64,000 bases of DNA from Massilia sp. H-1 (GTDB taxonomy: Bacteria; Pseudomonadota; Gammaproteobacteria; Burkholderiales; Burkholderiaceae_D), in NCBI GenBank assembly GCA_024703915.1, contig CP087969.1:2294001-2358000 (forward strand), in the 5' to 3' direction. The stretch's first letter is position 1. Each line of letters begins with the position of its first letter. The notes under the pieces were generated by a model. The model searched no databases. It had not been told where the DNA came from and was given only the letters and a program-made list of their open reading frames with translations. Of this stretch, positions 1 through 12,458 are shown piece by piece. Position numbers and translations under genes: made by a program.

Positions 1-313
1 TGGCGCCGCCCTGGGCGCTGGCCAGGGCCGACAGGGCCGCGAACAGTTCGGAGCCGTCACGCGTGTTGATCCAGGCGCCGTCCTGGTGCCGGTAGTGGAA
101 ACCGCCCGACTTGGCCGCCACCCACAGCTCTTTCATCGGCGCCTGGCTGTTGACGATGATCTTGCTGCCGTTGTCGATGAATTCGATCTCGAGCACGTTG
201 CCGCTGCGTTTGCACTCCACGTCGATGATGTCCTCGTCGTTCAGCCGGTCCATGGCCGCCTCGATCGTGTTCAGCGTCGATTCCGCCAGGTCCAAAAATT
301 CTTTTTCGCTCAT
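1..313 (-). CDS. cyaY: Iron-sulfur cluster assembly protein CyaY (frataxin), 3' end cut by window edge
   Basis: Bacterial frataxin, which binds iron and modulates cysteine desulfurase activity during Fe-S cluster assembly in the cytoplasm. The reading frame opens with MSEKEFLDLAESTLNTIEAA and has the acidic first helix and strand (DRLNDEDIIDVE) that form the iron-binding ridge. The conserved core (motifs IVNSQAPMKELWVAA and GGFHYR) follows. About 104 codons are visible and the family is about 105-110 residues, so only the last few codons are missing. The ATG at 311-313 lies 30 bases from the divergent lptM start. Being directly divergent from lptM-lysA is a common arrangement in proteobacteria. 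No frame break is seen. Confidence 0.93.
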   Translation of the reverse strand, partial: MSEKEFLDLAESTLNTIEAAMDRLNDEDIIDVECKRSGNVLEIEFIDNGSKIIVNSQAPMKELWVAAKSGGFHYRHQDGAWINTRDGSELFAALSALASAQGGA

Positions 314-342
314 GCTACACTCCAAGGTCTACCCATCAAACC

Positions 343-528
343 GTGATTCTAATCGTGAAGTCTCCTTTTACGCGCAATACCGGCATTGCCGCCGTGGTCT
401 TATCCGGACTGCTCGTCGCTGGCTGCGGGCAAACCGGCCCGCTCTACATGCCCACGCCCCCGGCCAAATCCCCGCCCAAGGCAAGCGCGCCGCCCCCACC
501 GCCACCGTCAACGCCCACTACTGAATAG
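343..528 (+). CDS. lptM: LPS translocon maturation chaperone LptM-like lipoprotein (YifL type)
   Basis: Small outer-membrane lipoprotein. Residues 1-25 are a signal peptide ending in the lipobox LLVAGC, followed by GQTGPLYMP, the sequence typical of LptM/YifL. In E. coli LptM helps LptD fold and form its disulfides. The C-terminal half is a proline-rich tail. Length is about 61 residues from the GTG at 343; a second in-frame GTG at 355 is also possible and the start is not certain. It ends 3 bases before lysA, in the same frame, an arrangement conserved next to lysA in many proteobacteria. Confidence 0.82.
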   Translation: MILIVKSPFTRNTGIAAVVLSGLLVAGCGQTGPLYMPTPPAKSPPKASAPPPPPPSTPTTE

Positions 529-531
529 TCC

Positions 532-1810
532 ATGTCGCACTTCTTTCACCTCGACGGCGTCCTGCATGCCGAGCAAGCCCCCCTCTCCCGTATCGCCGAA
601 CAGTTCGGCACGCCGACCTATATTTACTCGAAGGCCGCGCTGCTGAACAACTTCGCCTCGTTCGCCGACGCCTGCAGCCAAGCCGCGACGCGCTGGTCTG
701 CTATGCGATGAAGGCCAATTCGAACCTGGCGATCCTCAACTTGCTGGCACGCCAGGGCGCTTACTTCGATATCGTGTCGGGCGGGGAATTGCTGCGCGTG
801 ATCGCCATGCGGCGGCGACCCGGGCAAGGTGATTTTTCGGGCGTGGGAAAGAGTGAAGCGGAAATGCGGCTGGCGCTGACCCATGACATCCTGTGCTTTA
901 ACGTCGAATCGATTCCCGAACTGCACCGCCTGAATGCGGTCATGCGCTGAGATGGGCCTGAGCGCGCGTGTCGCTGCGCGTCAACCCGAATGTCGACGCC
1001 AAGACCCATCCCTACATCGCGACTGGCCTCAAGGCGAACAAGTTCGGCGTGGCCTACGACGATGCGCTCGCCACCTACCGCGCCGCCGCCAGCCTGCCGC
1101 ACCTGGTGCCGGTCGGCATCGATTGCCACATCGGTTCGCAGCTGCTCGACGATGCGCCCCTGCTCGAAGCGCTCGACAAACTGATCGAACTGGTCGACGC
1201 CCTGGCGCGCGAAGGCATCGTGCTGCACCACCTCGACATGGGCGGCGGCATCGGCATCAATTACGGCGAAGCCAGCAGAAGACGAGCCGGTGCCCGTGGG
1301 CGATTATCTGGCCCGCGTGTTCGCACGCATCGATGCCTGGCGCGCGGCAAGCTATGGCGGCGCACCAATCAAGGTCATCTTCGAACCGGGACGCGCGATC
1401 GTGGGCGATACCGGCGTGCTGCTTACCCGCGTCGAATACCTCAAGCCGGGCGCCGAAAAGAATTTCTGCATTGTCGATGCCGCCATGAACGACCTGATGC
1501 GCCCGGCGCTGTACCAGGCCTGGATGGATGTGCGTCCGGTCACGCTGCGCGACAGTGCGCCGGCTGCTGTACGACGTGGTGGGCCCGGTGTGCGAATCGG
1601 GCGACTGGCTGGCGCGCGAGCGCGCCCTGGCTGTCGAGCAGGGAGACCTGCTGGCGATCATGCAGGCTTGGCGCCTACGGCCTGACCATGTCCTCGAACT
1701 ACAACACGCGCGGACGCGCCGCCGAAGTCATTGTCGACGGCGACCAGGTCCACCTGGTGCGCGAACGCGAAAACGCGGCAGACTTGTTCGCGCTGGAATC
1801 GATCCTGTAG
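532..1810 (+). CDS. lysA: Diaminopimelate decarboxylase (frame broken by sequencing indels)
   Basis: PLP-dependent decarboxylation of meso-diaminopimelate to L-lysine, the last step of lysine biosynthesis. The ATG at 532 follows the lptM stop directly. Recognisable blocks are spread over several frames: YIYSKAALLNNFASF near the N terminus, the PLP lysine in CYAMKANSN, the HIGSQ motif, the glycine-rich phosphate loop DMGGGIGINY, EPGRAIVGDTGVL and the catalytic cysteine region CESGDW. Restored length is about 425 residues, normal for the family. Frames shift near 677, 810, 943, 968, 1275, 1562 and 1670. At 943, 1275 and 1670 the family sequence requires GCCGGC (encoding Ala-Gly) where the read shows ATGCGCT, GCCAGCA and GCTTGGC. 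The gene is judged intact in the organism. Confidence 0.93.
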
Positions 1811-1829
1811 TCAGCCGGGCTGGCCTTAC

Positions 1830-1847
1830 GACGGCGCGCGCGCCGTC
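1830..1847. repeat. Perfect 18-bp GC palindrome downstream of lysA
   Basis: The sequence GACGGCGCGCGCGCCGTC is its own reverse complement and lies 20 bases after the lysA stop, inside the 3' part of the converging Rpn-like frame. It could form a hairpin on either RNA and serve as a shared terminator, but no U-run follows on either strand. It may be only codon-driven. Confidence 0.4.
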
Positions 1848-1995
1848 GACCAGCGTTCGCAGACTGGGGACGCTGGCGGCCCTGACAATCCAGTGCCCGA
1901 GTTCGGCATCGGAAAGCTGCGCGATCAGCGCAGCCTCGGGTGGCGCCAGCGCACCAAAGCGCGCTTCGATCAGCGTGCGCAGTGCGATGCGCTGC

Positions 1996-2043
1996 CCTTC
2001 CGCCTTACCTTCCGCCTTACCTTCCGCCTTACCTTCCGCTTTA
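1996..2043 (-). repeat. 12-bp tandem repeat, four copies, inside the Rpn-like remnant
   Basis: Four consecutive copies of a 12-base unit (CCTTCCGCCTTA on the plus strand, the fourth with one change) and a degenerate fifth at 2044-2055. On the minus strand they encode repeats of Gly-Lys-Ala-Glu. Such in-frame, length-variable charged repeats are common near the C terminus of Rpn-type proteins and are prone to slippage. Confidence 0.85.
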
Positions 2044-2530
2044 CCTTCCGCCATGCCTTCGGCTCTGCCCACGGCGCGCCCGCGCTGCATTCCTCGGTCT
2101 TCAAGGAAATCTTGCCACGTGGCGAATTTTCTCGCTGCCATCACGCCTCCCTTGCTCTCAAGCACATCATCTGCCGCCATGCCGGGCATCTCACGCGCCA
2201 TGAAATGGCCCAGCCACAGCCGGACGCTGCGGCGCAAAGGCGCTTGTGGCGCATCCGACAGCCATGCAGCGAGCAGCGGCAGCACTTCCCGTATGACTTC
2301 CGGCGTTTCAGAAAGTTCTAGGCGAAACAGCAAGGCAAGCACCGACGCGTGGCTGGCGATGCGGGCCGGATCGAAAAACGCTCGCTCACATAGACCGGAT
2401 TGACCCGCTCGAACTGCGCGGCATCGACGTCGCCGAGCCAGGAAAACGGCGTGAAATGGCCGACCAGTTCGCGCACCAGCTCCGGATGCGCGAACAGCTG
2501 CTTGTACCCCAGGTCGTGATGGCCCGCCAT

Positions 2531-3191
2531 GGCCCATCATGCGGCGCCAGAGGCGGCGCCGCTTGGCCTGCCTCAAGCGCGCGGCAACCGTCCTGGTACG
2601 GCTCCAGTACAGACGCAGGCCCAGCAGGACCGCGACGATCAGCCCGAAGATGATCGGCTGGGTGAAGTTGTGCTTGCCCGCCTTCATCCACCAGAAGTGC
2701 AGAATGCCGAGCGGCGCGATCACGTAAATGAGGCGCTGCAACCACTGCCAGCGCTTGCCGCCCAGGCGCCGGATCATGCCGTTGGTGCTGGTCAGCGCCA
2801 GCGGCACCAGCAGCACGAAGCCGATGAAGCCGACCGTGATGAATGGCCGCTTGAGCACGTCTTTCCACATGGCCGCCAGATCGAAGAAGTGATCGAACCA
2901 GAGGAAGGCAAGGAAGTGCAGGAAGGCATAAAAGAAGACGAACAGCCCGCTCATGCGGCGCAGCTTGATCACCCAGTTCCAGCCCGTCAGACGGCGCAGC
3001 GGCGTGACCGCCAGCGTGATGCACAGCAGGTACAGCACCCAGTCCCCGGTGCCGCGCGTGATCGCTTCGAGCGGATCGACGAACTGGCCGCTCACGGTCA
3101 GCACCACCAGCCGCGCCAGCGGCAGCAAGGCCAGCACGAACAGGACGGCCTTGATCGCGAACAGCTGCTTCGGACTCGGATTGAAGGCCAT
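2531..3191 (-). CDS. msrQ: MsrQ, heme-binding membrane subunit of the MsrPQ methionine sulfoxide reductase
   Basis: Inner-membrane b-type heme protein that passes electrons from the respiratory chain or flavin reductase to periplasmic MsrP. The frame starts MAFNPSPKQLFAIKAVLF and shows about six hydrophobic helices. These include FYAFLHFLAFLWFDHF with candidate heme-ligand histidines and the motif GGKRWQWLQRLIYVIAPLG typical of YedZ/MsrQ. It begins 2 bases after the msrP stop, as expected for the msrPQ operon. The 3' end is unclear: the frame runs on into the next gene without a stop, so an indel near 2560-2600 probably hides the real terminus. The end given here is approximate. Confidence 0.88.
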
Positions 3192-3192
3192 G

Positions 3193-4168
3193 TCAGAAGT
3201 GCTTTTTCAGGTCCATGCCCGCGTACAGCGAGGCCACTTCCGGATAGCCGTTGAACATCAGCGTCTTGCGCTTTTTCTGGAAGAAGCCGTCTTCGCCGAT
3301 GCGGCGCTCGCTCGCTTGCGACCAGCGCGGGTGGTCCACGTCCGGATTGACGTTCGAATAGAAGCCGTATTCGTTCGGCGCCGACACGTTCCACGCGGTG
3401 CGCGGCTGTTCCCTGAGGAAGCGGATCCGGACGATCGATTTGGCCGACTTGAAGCCGTATTTCCAGGGCACCACCACCCGCACCGGCGCGCCGTTCTGGT
3501 TCGGCAGCGTCTGGCCGTACATGCCCAGGCCAAGCAGGGTGAGCGGGTGCATCGCTTCATCGATGCGCAAGCCTTCCACGTAGGGCCAGTTCAGCACGCG
3601 GCTGCCGACGCCCGGCATTTGCTTGCTGTCGGCCAGGGTGGTGAATTCGACAAACTTGGCGTTGCCGGTCGGCTCGACCTTCTTGATCAGGGCCGACAGC
3701 GAATAGCCGACCCAGGGAATGACCATCGACCAGCCTTCGACGCAGCGCAGGCGGTAGACGCGCTCTTCCAGCGGCGCCAGCTTGAGCAGGCTGTCGATGT
3801 CGAGCGTCATCGGTTTCTTGATTTCGCCTTCGATCGACACCGTCCACGGGCGCGTGCGCAGGGTGTGCGCGGTCTGGGCTTAGCTCATCCTTGTCGAGCC
3901 CGAACTCGTAGTAATTGTTGTACGTGCTCGCGTCCTTGAACGGGGTCTGCTTTTCCAGCGGGGCGTAGGCGGGATTGGGGGCGGCGGCCAGCTTGTGCGC
4001 GGGGCTCTGGGCGAAGGCGTCGCGGTTGGCCATTTCCCACAGGGCGCTGCCGGTCACGGCGCCAGCCGCCATGCGGGCGATGAAGCGGCGCCGCTCTTCG
4101 TACACGGCCTGGGGCGTGATCTCGGACGAGGGCAGGACGAGGGATTGAGGACTGCGTTTGATCAGCAT
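3193..4168 (-). CDS. msrP: Periplasmic methionine sulfoxide reductase catalytic subunit MsrP
   Basis: Molybdopterin enzyme (YedY/MsrP) that repairs oxidised methionines in periplasmic proteins. A Tat signal is visible near residues 25-45 ([19 protein letters not shown], twin arginine). Later motifs are [20 protein letters not shown], which contains the molybdenum-ligand cysteine, and [15 protein letters not shown]. Restored length is about 324 residues, close to E. coli MsrP (334). One frame break near 3885 reads GCTTAGC where GCCGGC fits the family. The ATG at 4166-4168 gives the expected N-terminal start MLIKRS. Forms an operon with msrQ. Confidence 0.93.
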
Positions 4169-4280
4169 GGCTTGCTCCGGCGGTTCAGATGGCGATAGAG
4201 GTTGGTCGTACAACTTCCACCAACCTTACACCATCTGGCCGAATCAGGCTTAGCGGCGGCCATGGCGGCCGCGCCCGTGT

Positions 4281-5436
4281 TTACAACTTGCCGTAGGAAT
4301 GCAGGCCCGACAGGAACATATTTACGCCGAGGAAGGCGAAGGTGGTCACCAGCAAGCCCACCAGCGCCCACCAGGCCGCCACGCGGCCGCGCAGGCCCGA
4401 CATCAGGCGCATGTGCAGCCAGGCGGCGTAATTGAGCCAGACGATCAGGGCCCAGGTTTCTTTCGGATCCCAGGACCAGTAGCCGCCCCAGGCTTCGGCC
4501 GCCCACAGGGCGCCCAGGATGGTGGCCACGGTGAAGAAGGCGAAGCCGACCGAGATCGACTTGTACATGACGTCGTCGAGCACCTCGAGCGCGGGCAGGC
4601 GGTCGGCCAGGATGCCGTGCGACTTGAGCAGGTAGGCCGAGGCGACCCCGGCGGCCAGCGCGAAGGTGCCGTAGCCGATGAAATTGGCTTAAGCACGTGG
4701 ATCTTCATCCACCAGCTTTGCAGGGCCGAAGCACCAGCGGCTGGATGTCGGCCGCGCCGCGCGAGACCGTGTACCAGCCGAGGAAGATCACGGCCGCCGC
4801 GATCACCGGCAGCACGAAGGCGCCCAGCTGGCGCGTGGCGTAGTGCTGTTCGTAGTACAGGTAGAACATGGCGGTGATCATCGAGAACAGGATGAACACT
4901 TCGTACAGGTTGGACACGGGAATGTGGCCGACATCGGTGCCGATCAGGTAAGACTCGTACCAGCGCACCATCATGCCGGTCCAGCCGAGCAGCACGGCAG
5001 CCCAGCACAGCTTCGATCCGACCGAGGAGCCGAAGCCGCCGCGGCTGGCCAGCCCGACCCAGTAAAACACGGTGGAGAACACGAACAGCACGCTCATCCA
5101 CAGAATCGCCGACTGCGAGGACAGCATGTATTTGAGGAAAAATTTCTTGTTTGCCATGTCGAGGTTGCCGTCGTACAGGGCGATCGCCCAGAACGCGAGC
5201 AAGGCCATCGCGGGCAGCAGCACGCGCACCGGCTTCCAGTGCCAGCCGAGGGCCGCGAACACGGGCGCAGCCAGCAGCAGGATCACTTTCTCATAGGCAT
5301 CCATGTAGGCGCCGTAGCGCGACAGGGCGAACAGGGCCCCGCCCAGCAGCACGGCGGCGTACAGCCAGTCCCACAGTCCCAGGCGCTTGAAGTAGCCTGG
5401 TGCCTGCTGGTAAGTTTGCGTTTGTGATAATTCCAT
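4281..5436 (-). CDS. ccsB: Cytochrome c biogenesis protein CcsB/CcsA (System II heme handler)
   Basis: Polytopic membrane protein that, with ResB, exports heme and ligates it to apocytochromes c. The N-terminal part has several membrane helices. The C-terminal part carries the tryptophan-rich heme-binding signature WGGYWSWDPKETW and ends GLHSYGKL. Restored length is about 385 residues. The single break near 4690 reads GCTTAAGC where the frame demands GCCGGC, restoring Val-Pro-Ala-Asn-Phe. It lies 28 bases downstream of resB. System II maturation is usual in betaproteobacteria. Confidence 0.94.
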
Positions 5437-5464
5437 GTCGTTCTCCAGAAACCGCCACGCCAGC

Positions 5465-7574
5465 TTACGCCGTTTGCGGCAGCTTCGCTTTCAGGTCGTT
5501 AAATTCGTGCTCGAAATCGAGCGTCTTGCGCTGGGTACTCATTGCCATCAGCGCGTGGGCGCCATCCATCGCTCGTCGTCGTGGATCCAGACCCACAGGC
5601 GCCGTTCGCGGATGTAGAACATGGCGAACACGCCCAGCACCAGGAACAGGCAGCCGAGGTAGACCACCGGCTTGCCGGGCGAGCGCGTCACTTGCAGCAC
5701 CGAAGCCTTGACCTCGACGAATTCGTCGAGCTGCAGGTAGACCGGGGCGCCGTAGAAGAAGCTGTCGGACAGGGCATTGGCGGCCAGCTGCACGAAGCGG
5801 CCATGGTGCTCGTCCGGCTCGGCTTCGGGCAAGCCATCGCGGGTGCGCGCCGCCTGCCACAGTTCCCACAAAGTGCCATTGAGGATTTTCATGAAGATCT
5901 TGGCGGCGTTTTCCTGTTCCGCCGCAGGGATCTTTTCGAGGAAGCGCGAGACCGCCACGTAACCGCCCTGCCCGCCGTCATGCGCATGAAGATGGCCAGG
6001 CTCTTGGCGGCCGATTCCTGCAACTGGCGTTCGAGCGCGCCCTGGGCAGCAGCGACAAGCGCGCAGGCAGTGCCCGGCGCGCATAGCGGTCGGCCGCCAG
6101 CGCACGCAGGGCCGGGTCGGCCAGGGCGGCGCGCATGCGCATCCATTCCTTGACCGTGTGCGCGTCGTCGGCCGGAATGCGCAGGTAGCTGAAGGCATCG
6201 TTCGGATTGACGCGCATGCTTAGCCAGGAACAGCTCGGCGCCGTCGATGGTGACCGGCTGCATGTAGTTCTGGTATTCGCGGGCCTGGCCGGTCTTGTCG
6301 CGCAGCTTGTACTGCACGCTCGGGCCGACATTCTTGAGGTCCTTGTTGTTGGCGTTCTTGCTTAGCCGAGCCGGAGTGCTGGTCGAGCGTGCGCGCGAAC
6401 GATTCGTTCAGGCTGTCGCCCTTGGCCACGCTGCGCGCATCGTTGCTTAAGCAGCCACGTTTTCCACATTGAAGGGCCGGAAGCCCGACCATTCGATGCT
6501 GTATTCTTCGGCGCCGCGCTTGAGCGGGGTGGCGCCATTGACCTCGCCTTCGACGGCGAAGCTGTCCTGGCCGCTGCCGCTCATCGGGAAGCCGCTCAGC
6601 TTGAGGCGGGTGCCGCCGTCTTCAAAGCTCGACTGGTAGACCGCCACCCCCTTGTAGATCAGCGGCTCGTTGACCTTGATGGTGGCGGCAAAGGTTTTGC
6701 CGGTCTCGTGGTCGCGGATCACGACGTCGCTGGCGAACAGCTTGGGCATGCCGGTCGAGTAAAAGTCGATGATGAATTTTTTCAGCTCGATCGTAAATGG
6801 CAGCGGCTGCAGCAGATTGCCGTCGGCGCGCGGGATCAGGGCGATGTCGCTGGCCTGCCCTTCGGGAATGAAGGTATTGCCGCGGTAGGTGGGATTGGAC
6901 AGGCTCAGCTTGTGCCGGGCGGGGATCTCGGCGATCAGGCCGCCGCCCTGGTAGGCGGTCTTGCCCAGCACTTTTTCCTGGAACTGGATCGGCAAGTCCG
7001 AATCGAGCATGCCGCCCACCAGGATGATGATGATGGCGCTGTGGGCGAAAATGTAGCCGAACTTGTTGGCCGCGCCCTTCTTGGCCGCCACCAGCAAGCC
7101 GTGGCCCTTGTCGACCACCTTGGCGGCATAGCCGATGTGGCGCAGGCGGGCCGCGGTCTGGGCCGCGAGCGCGTCGCGCGTGAGCGGCGCGCGCCACTCG
7201 GCCTGGTGGTGGAAGTTGCGCAGCGACACCTCGCGCACATTCTCGCGCCAGCTGCGCATGTCCTTGAGCATCTTGGGGGTGTTGCGCAGGATGCAGAACG
7301 TGGTCGAGGCCAGCAGCAGCGCCAGGATCAGGATGAACCACCAGGCCGAGTACACGGAGTACAGGCCGAGCTTGTCGAAAATGGCATACCAGAACGGCCC
7401 GAACTGGTTGACGTAATTGGGCATCGGCTGGTTCTGGGTCAGGACCGTGCCGATGATGGCGGCGATCATGATCATCACCAGCATGGTGATGGCAAAACGC
7501 ATCGACGACACCAGCTCGACGGTGTCGGCCAGCGCGCGGTGACGCGTCTTCAGTTCAAATCCGGTGGTACTCAT
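5465..7574 (-). CDS. resB: Cytochrome c biogenesis protein ResB (Ccs1), frame broken by indels
   Basis: Membrane partner of CcsB in System II cytochrome c maturation. The start MSTTGFELKTRHRALADTVE leads into helices typical of ResB (SSMRFAITMLVMIMIAAIIG and WFILILALLLASTTFCILRN). A large periplasmic domain follows (KLSLSNPTYRGNTFIPEGQ, YKGVAVYQSSFEDGG). A last helix (VVYLGCLFLVLGVFAMFYIR) precedes the C-terminal end LKAKLPQTA. Restored length is about 700 residues, normal for betaproteobacterial ResB. Breaks occur near 5560, 5970, 6050, 6222, 6362 and 6446; those at 6222 and 6446 are GCTTAGC and GCTTAAGC in place of GCCGGC. Confidence 0.93.
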
Positions 7575-7621
7575 GCTCTACATTCCAGTCGGCGGGACGA
7601 ACAACCCGCGAGGATACCAAC

Positions 7622-7651
7622 AAAAAGGGCAGCCCGCTTGCGCCGCTGCCC
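7622..7651 (-). terminator. Rho-independent terminator after the cytochrome c gene
   Basis: Read on the minus strand, GGGCAGC and GCTGCCC form a 7-bp stem around an 11-base loop and are followed directly by TTTTTG. It lies between the stop of the cytochrome c4-like gene and the resB start, so the cytochrome and the resB-ccsB operon are probably separate transcripts. Confidence 0.8.
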
Positions 7652-7703
7652 TTCGTTCCTGCCGTGGCGGCTCCCGCAGGCGCCGCCTGTCGCGCTCGTC
7701 GAC

Positions 7704-8394
7704 TTACTTGAGGCCGAACGATGTAGTCGGCGACCGCTTTCATTTCGTCGTCGGTCATGCGCTTGGCCAGGGTTTGCATCTGGACGCTGTTCTTGCGCGC
7801 CCCGCAGGTGCGCTGGCGCTGTTCGATGCCTTGAACGATTGCAGCTGGGCAACCGTGTAATCCTGGTGCTGGCTAGGCCAGACGCGGGAACAGGGCCGGG
7901 ATGCCGTGGCCGTTGGCGCCGTGGCAGCTGGCGCAAGCGGCCACGCCGGTGGCAGCGATGCCGCCGCGGTAGATTTTCTTGCCGAGGTCGACGATGTCCT
8001 TGTTCTTGGCGGCGCCCGGCTTGGCGTTCTGGGTGGCCAGGTAGGCGGCGATGTTTTTCTTTTCATCGTCCGACAGGGCCTTGGCGTAGGTGGTCATGAC
8101 CGGGTTGGCGCGGCCAGGCGTGGTGAAGTCCATCAGCTGCTTGTAAATATAGGCTTCCGGCTGGCCGGACAGTTTTGGATTGGCGGCGATGGTCGAATTG
8201 CCGTTCGCGCCGTGGCACGAAGCGCAGGCAGGGATGCCGCGCGCGGCGTCGCCGCTGTCGTACAGCGTCGCGCCCTTGGCCGCATCAGCCTTGGCAGGCG
8301 CGGCGGCGCCATGTTCGGATGCCGATGCCAGGCCGGACACTGCCAGCGTTGCTACCAGCACGGATTTCAACAAGGAAGAAAACGCACGATTCAT
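7704..8394 (-). CDS. Diheme cytochrome c4-like protein
   Basis: Periplasmic electron carrier with two class I heme domains. A signal peptide spans about residues 1-26 (LLKSVLVATLAVSGLASASE). Two CASCH heme-attachment sites (CxxCH) lie in near-identical contexts (ACASCHGANGN and ACASCHGANGH), each followed by a distal methionine region. Restored length is about 228 residues and the C terminus reads DYI-FGLK. This two-domain layout matches cytochrome c4, which donates electrons to terminal oxidases. Breaks near 7720, 7797 and 7873; at 7873 GCCTAGC replaces GCCGGC, restoring Arg-Leu-Ala-Gly-Gln-His. Divergently transcribed from engB and followed by its own terminator. Confidence 0.88.
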
Positions 8395-11156
<2,762 letters not shown>

Positions 11157-11173
11157 GTAGCGCGGCTCGCGGC

Positions 11174-11274
11174 CTACTTAAAGGGCTGGCCGCAATGGGC
11201 GCAAATGCCGGACTGGTCCGACGAAAAATGGGCGTGCTCGGTCAAGATCAAAACGAAAATCCCACAGGAATCAT
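11174..11274 (-). CDS. Possible 33-residue zinc-ribbon mini-protein
   Basis: Read on the minus strand from the ATG at 11272-11274, adding one T in the run near 11255 gives a small frame. It ends SSDQSGICAHCGQPFK and stop, 17 bases before the TonB-like start. The CAHC pair resembles half a zinc ribbon, and the distance would suit a co-transcribed leader gene. No clear ribosome-binding site is seen and the frame requires an indel correction, so this is a tentative call. Confidence 0.25.
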
Positions 11275-11481
11275 TGAAGGCTGGCGTTCGTGCCGGAGTC
11301 TAACCGCTTTGCACGGTTTGTGCACTTGGCCATGCCACAGCATACAAGGTCCATGCCTCCCGCCATGTTACGGTATGTTTCAGAAATGTCACAGCGCGTG
11401 TCCAGTAGCGCCATTGACCGCACCGCACACGGCGGCGATACTGCTGGCTTGTGGTTTCTTGGATTCAAGGAAAGGCTATGC
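11275..11481. promoter_or_regulatory. Divergent intergenic region between two TonB-like genes
   Basis: About 200 bases of lower GC between divergent starts. It includes several TTGTGC/TGCACTT-like stretches and presumably holds both promoters. No specific operator or promoter could be assigned with confidence. Confidence 0.3.
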
Positions 11482-12049
11482 ATGCTGTCTGAACGACGCG
11501 CCGCGGTCTGGTGGGGGCTGGCGCTGACCATCGCCCTGCACCTCGCGCTGGGGCTGCTCGTGAGCATGGCCGTCAGCAGCCTAAGCACCGCATCAGCAGC
11601 GCGCCGGGACCGGCGATGCAGGTGCAGCTGGTGGCCGCGCCCGTGGCGCCGCCGGTGCCCGACAGCATGCCGGACCTGGCGCCAGCCGCGCCGGAGCTGA
11701 CCGAACCGCCGCCCCCCGCCCGAACTGCCGCCTTCCGCGGCGCCCGAGCGCGACGAGGTCGTGTACTACGTCCAGGACGAACTCGATCACAAGGTGGTGG
11801 TGCTCAAGGACGAGACGGGAGAAGCCGAGCTCGACGCCCCGCCCGGAGTGGTGATGCACTTGTTCATCGATGCTTAGGCGGCAGCGTGACCAGCATTCAC
11901 TTCGAGGGGAACCAGCTGACGCCGGCGCAGCAGCGAGAAATGCGCGCGCCGCCTTCATGCAAGTCAAATTCATGCCAGGCATCAAGGACGGGCGCGCCGT
12001 CGCGTCCCGGATCAAGATCGCCCTGACCGGTCCGGACGGACTCGACTAA
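11482..12049 (+). CDS. TonB-family energy transducer-like protein
   Basis: N-terminal membrane helix (VWWGLALTIALHLALGLLVS), then a Pro-rich periplasmic linker (PVAPPVPDSMPDLAP). A C-terminal domain follows with VVMHLFIDA, SVTSIHFEGNQLTPAQ and FMPGIKDGRAVASRIKIALT, which matches the TonB C-terminal pattern (strand, loop, VxFxPgxxxGrxvxs). Restored length about 188 residues. Breaks near 11582 (GCCTAAGC for GCCGGC), 11720, 11876 (GCTTAGGC) and 11945. No exbB/exbD or TonB-dependent receptor is nearby. Convergent with the pilin gene, whose stop begins one base later. Confidence 0.7.
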
Positions 12050-12458
12050 CTAGCAGCAGTACGGCAAGGAAGGTGCCCAGATGGTCGAGCGTGAGCGTCT
12101 TGCAGGCGACCGTTTCGGAACCGACGGCGGTGGCCGTGATCAGAGGCCGTGGTGGCGATGCCGGGGACGCCCGCCGCCACCGTCAGCGAATGGGCCTTGG
12201 TCTCCGACAGCAGGGTGCCTAAGCCGGGAAATGGAGCTTGGTCAGGTCGGTGGTGTAGGTGGCGCCGCCCGTCTGCTCGGAATAAAACACGCCTTCGCGC
12301 TGGGCGATGTCGGTCATGCGCGCCTTGGCCGAGGCGCGGTTCGACTTGCGCACGCTGTCGGTATAGCTCGGATAAGCGACGGCCGCGAGGATACCGATGA
12401 TGGCAACCACCATCAGCACTTCGATCAGCGTGAAACCGCGGGTGAGGTGTTTGTTCAT
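12050..12458 (-). CDS. Type IV pilin (PilE-like)
   Basis: Class III N-terminal methylation signal GFTLIEVLMVVAIIGILAA after a short basic leader (MNKHLTR), with Glu5 present. These residues form the hydrophobic assembly helix after cleavage by PilD. The body (YPSYTDSVRKSNRASAKARM) is typical of PilE-like proteins in pilY1 operons. Restored length is about 135 residues. The frame breaks near 12222 (GCCTAAGC for GCCGGC) and near 12143. The exact C terminus is uncertain; a late cysteine (VACKTL) could pair with others. The ATG overlaps the stop of the upstream small gene (ATGA), so translation is probably coupled. PilE-like rather than major pilin is inferred from context. Confidence 0.85.

Larger units (their letters stand above)
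1728..2530 (-). pseudogene. Rpn/YhgA-type nuclease remnant lacking its catalytic core
   Basis: The first 45 residues match the N terminus of Rpn/YhgA-like PD-(D/E)XK proteins (HHDLGYKQLFAHPELVRELV, then VNPVYVSERF). The text then jumps straight to a family-type C-terminal region (SVLALLFRLELSETPEVIRE onward) and ends in an AEGKAEG repeat and a short helical tail. The middle of roughly 100-130 residues, which in the family carries the nuclease active site, is absent. That loss cannot be a small read error. A separate one-base shift near 2390 (five T where six are needed) is probably sequencing error. The start overlaps the msrQ 3' end and the 3' end runs into lysA, so the true stop is uncertain. 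Likely an inactive relic; function not claimed. Confidence 0.6.

Noticed and set aside
1830..1847. GC palindrome as a definite lysA terminator
   Set aside because: No U-run on either strand and it lies in a coding-like region, so it is listed only as a repeat.
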